Source of the DNA: Prochilodus magdalenae
Taxonomy: Eukaryota; Chordata; Actinopteri; Characiformes; Prochilodontidae
Direction of reading: 5' to 3'
Length of the DNA: 64,000 bases
NCBI GenBank assembly: GCA_024036415.1
Contig: JAMWET010002917.1
Coordinates: forward strand, 1 to 64,000
Of the stretch, positions 1 through 10,124 are shown one piece after another (the first letter of the stretch is position 1; every line of letters begins with the position of its first letter). The notes beneath the pieces are model-generated. The model saw nothing but the letters and a program-made list of their open reading frames with translations, was not told the origin of the DNA and did not search any database. Made by a program: the position numbers and the translations under genes.

Positions 1-29
1 AACTCCTTGGTAGAACGCTGAAAAAAGCA

Positions 30-117
30 CCCTTCGAGCCGGATTTAAACCAACAGCCTAAGGACAGCTATTGGTAACATTGATAGCTCTCCGTCCTAAC
101 GACCAAGCAATCGAAGG
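30..117 (-). pseudogene. Decayed tRNA-Tyr copy, left arm (six copies)
   Basis: The copies are 30-117, 947-1034, 1864-1951, 2773-2860, 3689-3776 and 4608-4695, all on -. Both acceptor strands of tRNA-Tyr are kept and the intron-like segment is recognisable. The D-arm and anticodon stem no longer pair, and the anticodon position reads ATC instead of GTA. The internal B box has T in place of its invariant first C (GGTTTAAATCC). A run of six T follows the 3' end, so the Pol III terminator has been kept. Most likely a non-functional paralogue amplified with the unit. Confidence 0.85.
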
Positions 118-265
118 TGACCGCAGAGTTGCCGAGGCTTTCAGATTTCAAGAAAGATGCATGAAAGTTTGTCAGCAGACAACACATGACAAGACATCCT
201 TAACAGAGGCTGTGGAAAAGCCAAATCAAATCTTTGATGTAACGCTGAATGAAAAAAATACAGCT

Positions 266-353
266 TCCTTCGAGCCGGATTTGAACCAGCGACCTAAGGA
301 TGGCTATTCGTAACATCTACAGTCCTCCGCTCTACCAACTGAGCTATCGAAGG
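266..353 (-). tRNA. tRNA-Tyr(GTA), intron-containing
   Basis: An 88-nt gene that reads as the standard vertebrate tRNA-Tyr. The acceptor CCTTCGA pairs with TCGAAGG, the D arm is GCTC/GAGC, and the anticodon GTA is at gene positions 34-36. A 15-nt intron follows G37. The A box is intact, the B box is GGTTCAAATCC, and T54-T55-C56 are present. A run of T (seven here, six in most copies) lies a few bases past the 3' end and serves as Pol III terminator. The mature tRNA would be 73 nt. Confidence 0.95.
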
Positions 354-493
354 AGACAGGAGAGATACTATGGATTCCAAATGTCGAAACAGATGCATTC
401 AATTTTGTCCGTCAACAACACATGACAAGGCAGCCTTAAAGGAAGATGTGGAAAAGCCAAATCAACTCTTTGGTATAATACTACAACAATGCG

Positions 494-528
494 TCCTTCG
501 AGACGGATTTGAACCTAGCCTTAAAGGA
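494..528 (-). pseudogene. tRNA-Tyr 3' half (T arm plus acceptor), left arm, six copies
   Basis: The copies are 494-528, 1411-1445, 2320-2354, 3236-3270, 4155-4189 and 5072-5106, on -. About 35 nt match the tRNA-Tyr 3' half, including an intact B box (GGTTCAAATCC). The 5' half is gone. The flanking spacer is a diverged copy of the spacer next to the real tRNA-Tyr, so this is the third and oldest member of an internal tandem triplication. Confidence 0.75.
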
Positions 529-794
529 AGCTGTGGCAAGGCCAAATCCTCCAGAGTGAGCAGAATCCTTTTCTTTTACCACTTATGACTAAACCATCAA
601 GATTAGCAGTGTGCCTGGCGGAAATCATTGTGCTTGGCAGCTAGATGTCAGCTGAGATACAGGCAAAGCAAGTAATAACTTGGAGTTCTTGGACATGCAT
701 GTGAAATAGAGGCTTTCAAGCGAGTAGACGCAATAAACAGAACTGCTGTTGTTACCTTGAAAAAGGTTTTTGTCCGTGCCGCTTGCGACTGTTG

Positions 795-866
795 TCCCTG
801 GTGGTCTAGTGGCTAGGATTCGGCGCTCTCACCGCCGCGGCCCGGGTTCGATTCCCGGTCAGGGAA
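795..866 (+). tRNA. tRNA-Glu(CTC)
   Basis: A 72-nt gene with a 7-bp acceptor stem (TCCCTGG with TCAGGGA), anticodon stem CGGCG/CGCCG around loop CTCTCAC, anticodon CTC at positions 34-36 (reads GAG), and a T arm CCCGG/CCGGG with TTCGATT. The A and B boxes are intact and there is no intron. No run of four T follows; the first T-rich stretch downstream is TCTTTCTT. Confidence 0.96.
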
Positions 867-1181
867 GCTGTGTCTTTCTTGCTTAGATACAAGAGCAGGG
901 TCTCAGATGGCTGGCTCAACTCCTTGGTAGAACGCTGAAAAAAGCACCCTTCGAGCCGGATTTAAACCAACAGCCTAAGGACAGCTATTGGTAACATTGA
1001 TAGCTCTCCGTCCTAACGACCAAGCAATCGAAGGTGACCGCAGAGTTGCCGAGGCTTTCAGATTTCAAGAAAGATGCATGAAAGTTTGTCAGCAGACAAC
1101 ACATGACAAGACATCCTTAACAGAGGCTGTGGAAAAGCCAAATCAAATCTTTGATGTAACGCTGAATGAAAAAATACAGCT

Positions 1182-1270
1182 TCCTTCGAGCCGGATTTGA
1201 ACCAGCGACCTAAGGATGGCTATTCGTAACATCTACAGTCCTCCGCTCTACCAAACTGAGCTATCGAAGG
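1182..1270 (-). tRNA. tRNA-Tyr(GTA) with one extra D-loop base
   Basis: Same as 266-353 except for one added T in the D loop (CAGTTTGG instead of CAGTTGG), giving 89 nt. The extra base falls within the variable part of the D loop and inside the A box spacing, so it may still function. Confidence 0.85.
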
Positions 1271-1711
1271 AGACAGGAGAGATACTATGGATTCCAAATG
1301 TCGAAACAGATGCATTCAATTTTGTCCGTCAACAACACATGACAAGGCAGCCTTAAAGGAAGATGTGGAAAAGCCAAATCAACTCTTTGGTATAATACTA
1401 CAACAATGCGTCCTTCGAGACGGATTTGAACCTAGCCTTAAAGGAAGCTGTGGCAAGGCCAAATCCTCCAGAGTGAGCAGAATCCTTTTCTTTTACCACT
1501 TATGACTAAACCATCAAGATTAGCAGTGTGCCTGGCGGAAATCATTGTGCTTGGCAGCTAGATGTCAGCTGAGATACAGGCAAAGCAAGTAATAACTTGG
1601 AGTTCTTGGACATGCATGTGAAATAGAGGCTTTCAAGCGAGTAGACGCAATAAACAGAACTGCTGTTGTTACCTTGAAAAAGGTTTTTGTCCGTGCCGCT
1701 TGCGACTGTTG

Positions 1712-1783
1712 TCCCTGGTGGTCTAGTGGCTAGGATTCGGCGCTCTCACCGCCGCGGCCCGGGTTCGATTCCCGGTCAGGGAA
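1712..1783 (+). tRNA. tRNA-Glu(CTC)
   Basis: Identical to 795-866; all stems pair. Only the first base pairs of 3' flank differ. Confidence 0.96.
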
Positions 1784-2098
1784 GCCGTGTCTTTCTTGCT
1801 TAGATACAAGAGCAGCGTCTCAGATGGCTGGCTCAACTCCTTGGTAGAACGCTGAAAAAAGCACCCTTCGAGCCGGATTTAAACCAACAGCCTAAGGACA
1901 GCTATTGGTAACATTGATAGCTCTCCGTCCTAACGACCAAGCAATCGAAGGTGACCGCAGAGTTGCCGAGGCTTTCAGATTTCAAGAAAGATGCATGAAA
2001 GTTTGTCAGCAGACAACACGTGACAAGACATCCTTAACAGAGGCTGTGGAAAAGCCAAATCAAATCTTTGATGTAACGCTGAATGAAAAAATACAGCT

Positions 2099-2186
2099 TC
2101 CTTCGAGCCGGATTTGAACCAGCGACCTAAGGATGGCTATTCGTAACATCTACAGTCCTCCGCTCTACCAACTGAGCTATCGAAGG
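2099..2186 (-). tRNA. tRNA-Tyr(GTA), intron-containing
   Basis: Standard 88-nt copy with a 15-nt intron. The 5' flank of the gene lacks 8 bp found in other units. Confidence 0.95.
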
Positions 2187-2620
2187 AGAGATACTATGGA
2201 TTCCAAATGTCGAAACAGATGCATTCAATTTTGTCCGTCAACAACACATGACAAGGCAGCCTTAAAGGAAGATGTGGAAAAGCCAAATCAACTCTTTGGT
2301 ATAATACTACAACAATGCGTCCTTCGAGACGGATTTGAACCTAGCCTTAAAGGAAGCTGTGGCAAGGCCAAATCCTCCAGAGTGAGCAGAATCCTTTTCT
2401 TTTACCACTTATGACTAAACCATCAAGATTAGCAGTGTGCCTGGCGGAAATCATTGTGCTTGGCAGCTAGATGTCAGCTGAGATACAGGCAAAGCAAGTA
2501 ATAACTTGGAGTTCTTGGACATGCATGTGAAATAGAGGCTTTCAAGCGAGTAGACGCAATAAACAGAACTGCTGTTGTTACCTTGAAAAAGGTTTTTGTC
2601 CGTGCCGCTTGCGACTGTTG

Positions 2621-2692
2621 TCCCTGGTGGTCTAGTGGCTAGGATTCGGCGCTCTCACCGCCGCGGCCCGGGTTCGATTCCCGGTCAGGGAA
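2621..2692 (+). tRNA. tRNA-Glu(CTC)
   Basis: Standard 72-nt copy, anticodon CTC, all stems intact. Confidence 0.96.
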
Positions 2693-3007
2693 GCCGTGTC
2701 TTTCTTGCTTAGATACAAGAGCAGCGTCTCAGATGGCTGGCTCAACTCCTTGGTAGAACGCTGAAAAAAGCACCCTTCGAGCCGGATTTAAACCAACAGC
2801 CTAAGGACAGCTATTGGTAACATTGATAGCTCTCCGTCCTAACGACCAAGCAATCGAAGGTGACCGCAGAGTTGCCGAGGCTTTCAGATTTCAAGAAAGA
2901 TGCATGAAAGTTTGTCAGCAGACAACACGTGACAAGACATCCTTAACAGAGGCTGTGGAAAAGCCAAATCAAATCTTTGATGTAACGCTGAATGAAAAAA
3001 TACAGCT

Positions 3008-3095
3008 TCCTTCGAGCCGGATTTGAACCAGCGACCTAAGGATGGCTATTCGTAACATCTACAGTCCTCCGCTCTACCAACTGAGCTATCGAAGG
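3008..3095 (-). tRNA. tRNA-Tyr(GTA), intron-containing
   Basis: Standard 88-nt copy with GTA anticodon, 15-nt intron and a T6 terminator. Confidence 0.95.
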
Positions 3096-3536
3096 AGACA
3101 GGAGAGATACTATGGATTCCAAATGTCGAAACAGATGCATTCAATTTTGTCCGTCAACAACACATGACAAGGCAGCCTTAAAGGAAGATGTGGAAAAGCC
3201 AAATCAACTCTTTGGTATAATACTACAACAATGCGTCCTTCGAGACGGATTTGAACCTAGCCTTAAAGGAAGCTGTGGCAAGGCCAAATCCTCCAGAGTG
3301 AGCAGAATCCTTTTCTTTTACCACTTATGACTAAACCATCAAGATTAGCAGTGTGCCTGGCGGAAATCATTGTGCTTGGCAGCTAGATGTCAGCTGAGAT
3401 ACAGGCAAAGCAAGTAATAACTTGGAGTTCTTGGACATGCATGTGAAATAGAGGCTTTCAAGCGAGTAGACGCAATAAACAGAACTGCTGTTGTTACCTT
3501 GAAAAAGGTTTTTGTCCGTGCCGCTTGCGACTGTTG

Positions 3537-3608
3537 TCCCTGGTGGTCTAGTGGCTAGGATTCGGCGCTCTCACCGCCGCGGCCCGGGTTCGATTCCCGG
3601 TCAGGGAA
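3537..3608 (+). tRNA. tRNA-Glu(CTC)
   Basis: Standard 72-nt copy. Confidence 0.96.
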
Positions 3609-3923
3609 GCCGTGTCTTTCTTGCTTAGATACAAGAGCAGGGTCTCAGATGGCTGGCTCAACTCCTTGGTAGAACGCTGAAAAAAGCACCCTTCGAGCCG
3701 GATTTAAACCAACAGCCTAAGGACAGCTATTGGTAACATTGATAGCTCTCCGTCCTAACGACCAAGCAATCGAAGGTGACCGCAGAGTTGCCGAGGCTTT
3801 CAGATTTCAAGAAAGATGCATGAAAGTTTGTCAGCAGACAACACATGACAAGACATCCTTAACAGAGGCTGTGGAAAAGCCAAATCAAATCTTTGATGTA
3901 ACGCTGAATGAAAAAATACAGCT

Positions 3924-4011
3924 TCCTTCGAGCCGGATTTGAACCAGCGACCTAAGGATGGCTATTCGTAACATCTACAGTCCTCCGCTCTACCAACTGA
4001 GCTATCGAAGG
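3924..4011 (-). tRNA. tRNA-Tyr(GTA), intron-containing
   Basis: Standard 88-nt copy with a 15-nt intron. Confidence 0.95.
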
Positions 4012-4455
4012 AGACAGGAGAGATGCTATGGATTCCAAATGTCGAAACAGATGCATTCAATTTTGTCCGTCAACAACACATGACAAGGCAGCCTTAAAGG
4101 AAGATGTGGAAAAGCCAAATCAACTCTTTGGTATAATACTACAACAACAATGCGTCCTTCGAGACGGATTTGAACCTAGCCTTAAAGGAAGCTGTGGCAA
4201 GGCCAAATCCTCCAGAGTGAGCAGAATCCTTTTCTTTTACCACTTATGACTAAACCATCAAGATTAGCAGTGTGCCTGGCGGAAATCATTGTGCTTGGCA
4301 GCTAGATGTCAGCTGAGATACAGGCAAAGCAAGTAATAACTTGGAGTTCTTGGACATGCATGTGAAATAGAGGCTTTCAAGCGAGTAGACGCAATAAACA
4401 GAACTGCTGTTGTTACCTTGAAAAAGGTTTTTGTCCGTGCCGCTTGCGACTGTTG

Positions 4456-4527
4456 TCCCTGGTGGTCTAGTGGCTAGGATTCGGCGCTCTCACCGCCGCG
4501 GCCCGGGTTCGATTCCCGGTCAGGGAA
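4456..4527 (+). tRNA. tRNA-Glu(CTC)
   Basis: Standard 72-nt copy, the last intact tRNA-Glu on the + strand before the orientation switch. Confidence 0.96.
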
Positions 4528-4843
4528 GCCGTGTCTTTCTTGCTTAGATACAAGAGCAGGGTCTCAGATGGCTGGCTCAACTCCTTGGTAGAACGCTGAA
4601 AAAAGCACCCTTCGAGCCGGATTTAAACCAACAGCCTAAGGACAGCTATTGGTAACATTGATAGCTCTCCGTCCTAACGACCAAGCAATCGAAGGTGACC
4701 GCAGAGTTGCCGAGGCTTTCAGATTTCAAGAAAGATGCATGAAAGTTTCGTCAGCAGACAACACGTGACAAGACATCCTTAACAGAGGCTGTGGAAAAGC
4801 CAAATCAAATCTTTGATGTAACGCTGAATGAAAAAATACAGCT

Positions 4844-4931
4844 TCCTTCGAGCCGGATTTGAACCAGCGACCTAAGGATGGCTATTCGTAACATCTACAG
4901 TCCTCCGCTCTACCAACTGAGCTATCGAAGG
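4844..4931 (-). tRNA. tRNA-Tyr(GTA), intron-containing
   Basis: Standard 88-nt copy. The unit around it carries extra differences (a base inserted near 4749, TTTGAG for TTCGAG near 5075), so it is the most diverged of the left arm. Confidence 0.95.
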
Positions 4932-5382
4932 AGACAGGAGAGATACTATGGATTCCAAATGTCGAAACAGATGCATTCAATTTTGTCCGTCAACAACACA
5001 TGACAAGGCAGCCTTAAAGGAAGATGTGGAAAAGCCAAATCAACTCTTTGGTATAATACTACAACAATGCGTCCTTTGAGACGGATTTGAACCTAGCCTT
5101 AAAGGAAGCTGTGGCAAGGCCAAATCCTCCAGAGTGAGCAGAATCCTTTTCTTTTACCACTTATGACTAAACCATCAAGATTAGCAGTGTGCCTGGCGGA
5201 AATCATTGTGCTTGGCAGCTAGATGTCAGCTGAGATACAGGCAAAGCAAGTAATAACTTGGAGTTCTTGGACATGCATGTGAAATAGAGGCTTTCATGTA
5301 GCGAGTAGACGCAATAAACAGAACTGCTGTTGTTACCTTGAAAAAGGTTTTTTGTCCGTGCCGCTTGATGGACTGTTGAAAA

Positions 5383-5462
5383 AAGGATGGTGGTCTAGTG
5401 GCTAGGGCCTTTCCACAGCTTCTTAAGCCGCCGCGGCCCGGGTTCGATTCCCGGTCAGGGAA
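5383..5462 (+). pseudogene. Disrupted tRNA-Glu at the inversion junction
   Basis: The D arm (GGTGGTCTAGTGGCTAGG) and the 3' half (CCGCCGCGGCCCGGG onward, ending TCAGGGAA) of tRNA-Glu are present. The 5' acceptor strand is replaced by an A-rich run plus GGATGG. The anticodon arm is replaced by about 21 bases (from about 5407) resembling the unit's own segment GGCCTTGCCACAGCTTCC in the opposite orientation. It cannot fold as tRNA-Glu. The damage looks like templated repair at the point where the array flips. Confidence 0.85.
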
Positions 5463-5483
5463 GCCGTGTCTTTCTTGCTTTAG

Positions 5484-5539
5484 TGTAGATGTTACGAATA
5501 GCCATCCTTAGGTCGCTGGTTCAAATCCGGCTCGAAGGA
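5484..5539 (+). pseudogene. 5'-truncated tRNA-Tyr, first copy of the inverted arm
   Basis: Homology begins in the anticodon loop (TGTAG then the intron) and runs to the normal 3' end. The first 32 bases or so, including the A box, are absent and replaced by tRNA-Glu flank (TTTCTTGCTT). This is the exact edge of the right arm. Confidence 0.85.
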
Positions 5540-5686
5540 AGCTGTATTTTTTCATTCAGCGTTACATCAAAGATTTGATTTGGCTTTTCCACAGCCTCTG
5601 TTAAGGATGTCTTGTCATGTGTTGTCTGCTGACAAACTTTCATGCATCTTTCTTGAAATCTGAAAGCCTCGGCAACTCTGCGGTCA

Positions 5687-5774
5687 CCTTCGATTGCTTG
5701 GTCGTTAGGACGGAGAGCTATCAATGTTACCAATAGCTGTCCTTAGGCTGTTGGTTTAAATCCGGCTCGAAGGG
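5687..5774 (+). pseudogene. Decayed tRNA-Tyr copy, right arm (15 copies)
   Basis: The copies are 5687-5774, 6606-6693, 7522-7609, 8438-8525, 9356-9443, 10272-10359, 11188-11275, 12108-12195, 13025-13112, 13941-14028, 14861-14948, 15777-15864, 16693-16780, 17600-17687 and 18512-18603 (the last has a 4-base insertion), all on +. Same decay as in the left arm. In three copies (10272, 11188, 16693) the T loop reads GGTTTGAATCC rather than GGTTTAAATCC, a shared variant that marks a sub-lineage of units. Confidence 0.85.
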
Positions 5775-5854
5775 TGCTTTTTTCAGCGTTCTACCAAGGA
5801 GTTGAGCCAGCCATCTGAGACGCTGCTCTTGTATCTAAGCAAGAAAGACACGGC

Positions 5855-5928
5855 TTCCCTGACCGGGAATCGAACCCGGGCCGCGGCGGTGAGAGCGCCG
5901 AATCCTAGCCACTAGACCAGCAGGGGGA
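5855..5928 (-). tRNA. tRNA-Glu(CTC) with altered 5' end
   Basis: The body and anticodon arm are normal. The 5' end reads TCCCCCTGCTGG in place of TCCCTGGTGG: two extra bases and mispairs against the unchanged 3' strand. Acceptor pairing is weakened, so this first tRNA-Glu of the inverted arm may be non-functional. The neighbouring + strand copy is also broken. Confidence 0.6.
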
Positions 5929-6195
5929 CAACAGTCGCAAGCGGCACGGACAAAAAACCTTTTTCAAGGTAACAACAGCAGTTCTGTTTATTGCGTCTAC
6001 TCGCTTGAAAGCCTCTATTTCACATGCATGTCCAAGAACTCCAAGTTATTACTTGCTTTGCCTGTATCTCAGCTGACATCTAGCTGCCAAGCACAATGAT
6101 TTCCGCCAGGCACACTGCTAATCTTGATGGTTTAGTCATAAGTGGTAAAAGAAAAGGATTCTGCTCACTCTGGAGGATTTGGCCTTGCCACAGCT

Positions 6196-6230
6196 TCCTT
6201 TAAGGCTAGGTTCAAATCCGTCTCGAAGGA
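6196..6230 (+). pseudogene. tRNA-Tyr 3' half (T arm plus acceptor), right arm, 14 copies
   Basis: The copies are 6196-6230, 7112-7146, 8028-8062, 8946-8980, 9862-9896, 10778-10812, 11695-11729, 12614-12648, 13531-13565, 14450-14484, 15367-15401, 16283-16317, 17190-17224 and 18102-18136, on +. They are identical in structure to the left-arm fragments and lie about 140 bp upstream of each full tRNA-Tyr. Confidence 0.75.
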
Positions 6231-6370
6231 CGCATTGTTGTAGTATTATACCAAAGAGTTGATTTGGCTTTTCCACATCTTCCTTTAAGGCTGCCTTGTC
6301 ATGTGTTGTTGACGGACAAAATTGAATGCATCTGTTTCGACATTTGGAATCCATAGTATCTCTCCTGTCT

Positions 6371-6458
6371 CCTTCGATAGCTCAGTTGGTAGAGCGGAGG
6401 ACTGTAGATGTTACGAATAGCCATCCTTAGGTCGCTGGTTCAAATCCGGCTCGAAGGA
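6371..6458 (+). tRNA. tRNA-Tyr(GTA), intron-containing
   Basis: First complete tRNA-Tyr of the right arm. The anticodon GTA is at 6404-6406 and the 15-nt intron at 6408-6422. The T6 terminator is at 6466-6471. The tRNA-Tyr 3' half (6196-6230) lies upstream and the decayed copy (6606-6693) downstream, at similar spacing. Confidence 0.96.
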
Positions 6459-6773
6459 AGCTGTATTTTTTCATTCAGCGTTACATCAAAGATTTGATTT
6501 GGCTTTTCCACAGCCTCTGTTAAGGATGTCTTGTCATGTGTTGTCTGCTGACAAACTTTCATGCATCTTTCTTGAAATCTGAAAGCCTCGGCAACTCTGC
6601 GGTCACCTTCGATTGCTTGGTCGTTAGGACGGAGAGCTATCAATGTTACCAATAGCTGTCCTTAGGCTGTTGGTTTAAATCCGGCTCGAAGGGTGCTTTT
6701 TTCAGCGTTCTACCAAGGAGTTGAGCCAGCCATCTGAGACGCTGCTCTTGTATCTAAGCAAGAAAGACACGGC

Positions 6774-6845
6774 TTCCCTGACCGGGAATCGAACCCGGGC
6801 CGCGGCGGTGAGAGCGCCGAATCCTAGCCACTAGACCACCAGGGA
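6774..6845 (-). tRNA. tRNA-Glu(CTC)
   Basis: Standard 72-nt copy. It faces tRNA-Tyr 6371-6458, so transcription of the two converges over the decayed tRNA-Tyr between them. Confidence 0.96.
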
Positions 6846-7286
6846 CAACAGTCGCAAGCGGCACGGACAAAAACCTTTTTCAAGGTAACAACAGCAGTTC
6901 TGTTTATTGCGTCTACTCGCTTGAAAGCCTCTATTTCACATGCATGTCCAAGAACTCCAAGTTATTACTTGCTTTGCCTGTATCTCAGCTGACATCTAGC
7001 TGCCAAGCACAATGATTTCCGCCAGGCACACTGCTAATCTTGATGGTTTAGTCATAAGTGGTAAAAGAAAAGGATTCTGCTCACTCTGGAGGATTTGGCC
7101 TTGCCACAGCTTCCTTTAAGGCTAGGTTCAAATCCGTCTCGAAGGACGCATTGTTGTAGTATTATACCAAAGAGTTGATTTGGCTTTTCCACATCTTCCT
7201 TTAAGGCTGCCTTGTCATGTGTTGTTGACGGACAAAATTGAATGCATCTGTTTCGACATTTGGAATCCATAGTATCTCTCCTGTCT

Positions 7287-7374
7287 CCTTCGATAGCTCA
7301 GTTGGTAGAGCGGAGGACTGTAGATGTTACGAATAGCCATCCTTAGGTCGCTGGTTCAAATCCGGCTCGAAGGA
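7287..7374 (+). tRNA. tRNA-Tyr(GTA), intron-containing
   Basis: Standard 88-nt copy, 15-nt intron, T6 terminator. Confidence 0.96.
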
Positions 7375-7689
7375 AGCTGTATTTTTTCATTCAGCGTTAC
7401 ATCAAAGATTTGATTTGGCTTTTCCACAGCCTCTGTTAAGGATGTCTTGTCATGTGTTGTCTGCTGACAAACTTTCATGCATCTTTCTTGAAATCTGAAA
7501 GCCTCGGCAACTCTGCGGTCACCTTCGATTGCTTGGTCGTTAGGACGGAGAGCTATCAATGTTACCAATAGCTGTCCTTAGGCTGTTGGTTTAAATCCGG
7601 CTCGAAGGGTGCTTTTTTCAGCGTTCTACCAAGGAGTTGAGCCAGCCATCTGAGACGCTGCTCTTGTATCTAAGCAAGAAAGACACGGC

Positions 7690-7761
7690 TTCCCTGACCG
7701 GGAATCGAACCCGGGCCGCGGCGGTGAGAGCGCCGAATCCTAGCCACTAGACCACCAGGGA
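7690..7761 (-). tRNA. tRNA-Glu(CTC)
   Basis: Standard 72-nt copy. Confidence 0.96.
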
Positions 7762-8202
7762 CAACAGTCGCAAGCGGCACGGACAAAAACCTTTTTCAAG
7801 GTAACAACAGCAGTTCTGTTTATTGCGTCTACTCGCTTGAAAGCCTCTATTTCACATGCATGTCCAAGAACTCCAAGTTATTACTTGCTTTGCCTGTATC
7901 TCAGCTGACATCTAGCTGCCAAGCACAATGATTTCCGCCAGGCACACTGCTAATCTTGATGGTTTAGTCATAAGTGGTAAAAGAAAAGGATTCTGCTCAC
8001 TCTGGAGGATTTGGCCTTGCCACAGCTTCCTTTAAGGCTAGGTTCAAATCCGTCTCGAAGGACGCATTGTTGTAGTATTATACCAAAGAGTTGATTTGGC
8101 TTTTCCACATCTTCCTTTAAGGCTGCCTTGTCATGTGTTGTTGACGGACAAAATTGAATGCATCTGTTTCGACATTTGGAATCCATAGTATCTCTCCTGT
8201 CT

Positions 8203-8290
8203 CCTTCGATAGCTCAGTTGGTAGAGCGGAGGACTGTAGATGTTACGAATAGCCATCCTTAGGTCGCTGGTTCAAATCCGGCTCGAAGGA
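8203..8290 (+). tRNA. tRNA-Tyr(GTA), intron-containing
   Basis: Standard 88-nt copy. The unit has a single G-to-T change in the spacer near 8423. Confidence 0.96.
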
Positions 8291-8605
8291 AGCTGTATTT
8301 TTTCATTCAGCGTTACATCAAAGATTTGATTTGGCTTTTCCACAGCCTCTGTTAAGGATGTCTTGTCATGTGTTGTCTGCTGACAAACTTTCATGCATCT
8401 TTCTTGAAATCTGAAAGCCTCGTCAACTCTGCGGTCACCTTCGATTGCTTGGTCGTTAGGACGGAGAGCTATCAATGTTACCAATAGCTGTCCTTAGGCT
8501 GTTGGTTTAAATCCGGCTCGAAGGGTGCTTTTTTCAGCGTTCTACCAAGGAGTTGAGCCAGCCATCTGAGACGCTGCTCTTGTATCTAAGCAAGAAAGAC
8601 ACGGC

Positions 8606-8677
8606 TTCCCTGACCGGGAATCGAACCCGGGCCGCGGCGGTGAGAGCGCCGAATCCTAGCCACTAGACCACCAGGGA
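8606..8677 (-). tRNA. tRNA-Glu(CTC)
   Basis: Standard 72-nt copy. Confidence 0.96.
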
Positions 8678-9120
8678 CAACAGTCGCAAGCGGCACGGAC
8701 AAAAACCTTTTTCAAGGTAACAACAGCAGTTCTGTTTTTATTGCGTCTACTCGCTTGAAAGCCTCTATTTCACATGCATGTCCAAGAACTCCAAGTTATT
8801 ACTTGCTTTGCCTGTATCTCAGCTGACATCTAGCTGCCAAGCACAATGATTTCCGCCAGGCACACTGCTAATCTTGATGGTTTAGTCATAAGTGGTAAAA
8901 GAAAAGGATTCTGCTCACTCTGGAGGATTTGGCCTTGCCACAGCTTCCTTTAAGGCTAGGTTCAAATCCGTCTCGAAGGACGCATTGTTGTAGTATTATA
9001 CCAAAGAGTTGATTTGGCTTTTCCACATCTTCCTTTAAGGCTGCCTTGTCATGTGTTGTTGACGGACAAAATTGAATGCATCTGTTTCGACATTTGGAAT
9101 CCATAGTATCTCTCCTGTCT

Positions 9121-9208
9121 CCTTCGATAGCTCAGTTGGTAGAGCGGAGGACTGTAGATGTTACGAATAGCCATCCTTAGGTCGCTGGTTCAAATCCGGC
9201 TCGAAGGA
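9121..9208 (+). tRNA. tRNA-Tyr(GTA), intron-containing
   Basis: Standard 88-nt copy. Confidence 0.96.
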
Positions 9209-9523
9209 AGCTGTATTTTTTCATTCAGCGTTACATCAAAGATTTGATTTGGCTTTTCCACAGCCTCTGTTAAGGATGTCTTGTCATGTGTTGTCTGCTG
9301 ACAAACTTTCATGCATCTTTCTTGAAATCTGAAAGCCTCGGCAACTCTGCGGTCACCTTCGATTGCTTGGTCGTTAGGACGGAGAGCTATCAATGTTACC
9401 AATAGCTGTCCTTAGGCTGTTGGTTTAAATCCGGCTCGAAGGGTGCTTTTTTCAGCGTTCTACCAAGGAGTTGAGCCAGCCATCTGAGACGCTGCTCTTG
9501 TATCTAAGCAAGAAAGACACGGC

Positions 9524-9595
9524 TTCCCTGACCGGGAATCGAACCCGGGCCGCGGCGGTGAGAGCGCCGAATCCTAGCCACTAGACCACCAGGGA
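9524..9595 (-). tRNA. tRNA-Glu(CTC)
   Basis: Standard 72-nt copy. Confidence 0.96.
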
Positions 9596-10036
9596 CAACA
9601 GTCGCAAGCGGCACGGACAAAAACCTTTTTCAAGGTAACAACAGCAGTTCTGTTTATTGCGTCTACTCGCTTGAAAGCCTCTATTTCACATGCATGTCCA
9701 AGAACTCCAAGTTATTACTTGCTTTGCCTGTATCTCAGCTGACATCTAGCTGCCAAGCACAATGATTTCCGCCAGGCACACTGCTAATCTTGATGGTTTA
9801 GTCATAAGTGGTAAAAGAAAAGGATTCTGCTCACTCTGGAGGATTTGGCCTTGCCACAGCTTCCTTTAAGGCTAGGTTCAAATCCGTCTCGAAGGACGCA
9901 TTGTTGTAGTATTATACCAAAGAGTTGATTTGGCTTTTCCACATCTTCCTTTAAGGCTGCCTTGTCATGTGTTGTTGACGGACAAAATTGAATGCATCTG
10001 TTTCGACATTTGGAATCCATAGTATCTCTCCTGTCT

Positions 10037-10124
10037 CCTTCGATAGCTCAGTTGGTAGAGCGGAGGACTGTAGATGTTACGAATAGCCATCCTTAGGTCG
10101 CTGGTTCAAATCCGGCTCGAAGGA
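10037..10124 (+). tRNA. tRNA-Tyr(GTA), intron-containing
   Basis: Standard 88-nt copy. The adjacent decayed tRNA-Tyr (10272-10359) carries the TTTGAA T-loop variant. Confidence 0.96.

Larger units (their letters stand above)
1..5483. repeat. tRNA array, left arm (tRNA-Glu on +, tRNA-Tyr on -)
   Basis: Six tandem units of about 909-919 bp, nearly identical, the first cut by the window edge. In order on + each unit has a decayed tRNA-Tyr (-), a full tRNA-Tyr (-), a tRNA-Tyr 3' half (-), about 260 bp of spacer, then tRNA-Glu (+). Units differ by single bases and small indels: 8 bp are missing after the tRNA-Tyr near 2187, and 3 bp are added near 4145. Near-identity over whole units, spacers included, points to recent amplification or concerted evolution. 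The short open frames (70-93 codons) recurring in every unit overlap the tRNAs and are not counted as genes. Confidence 0.95.
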
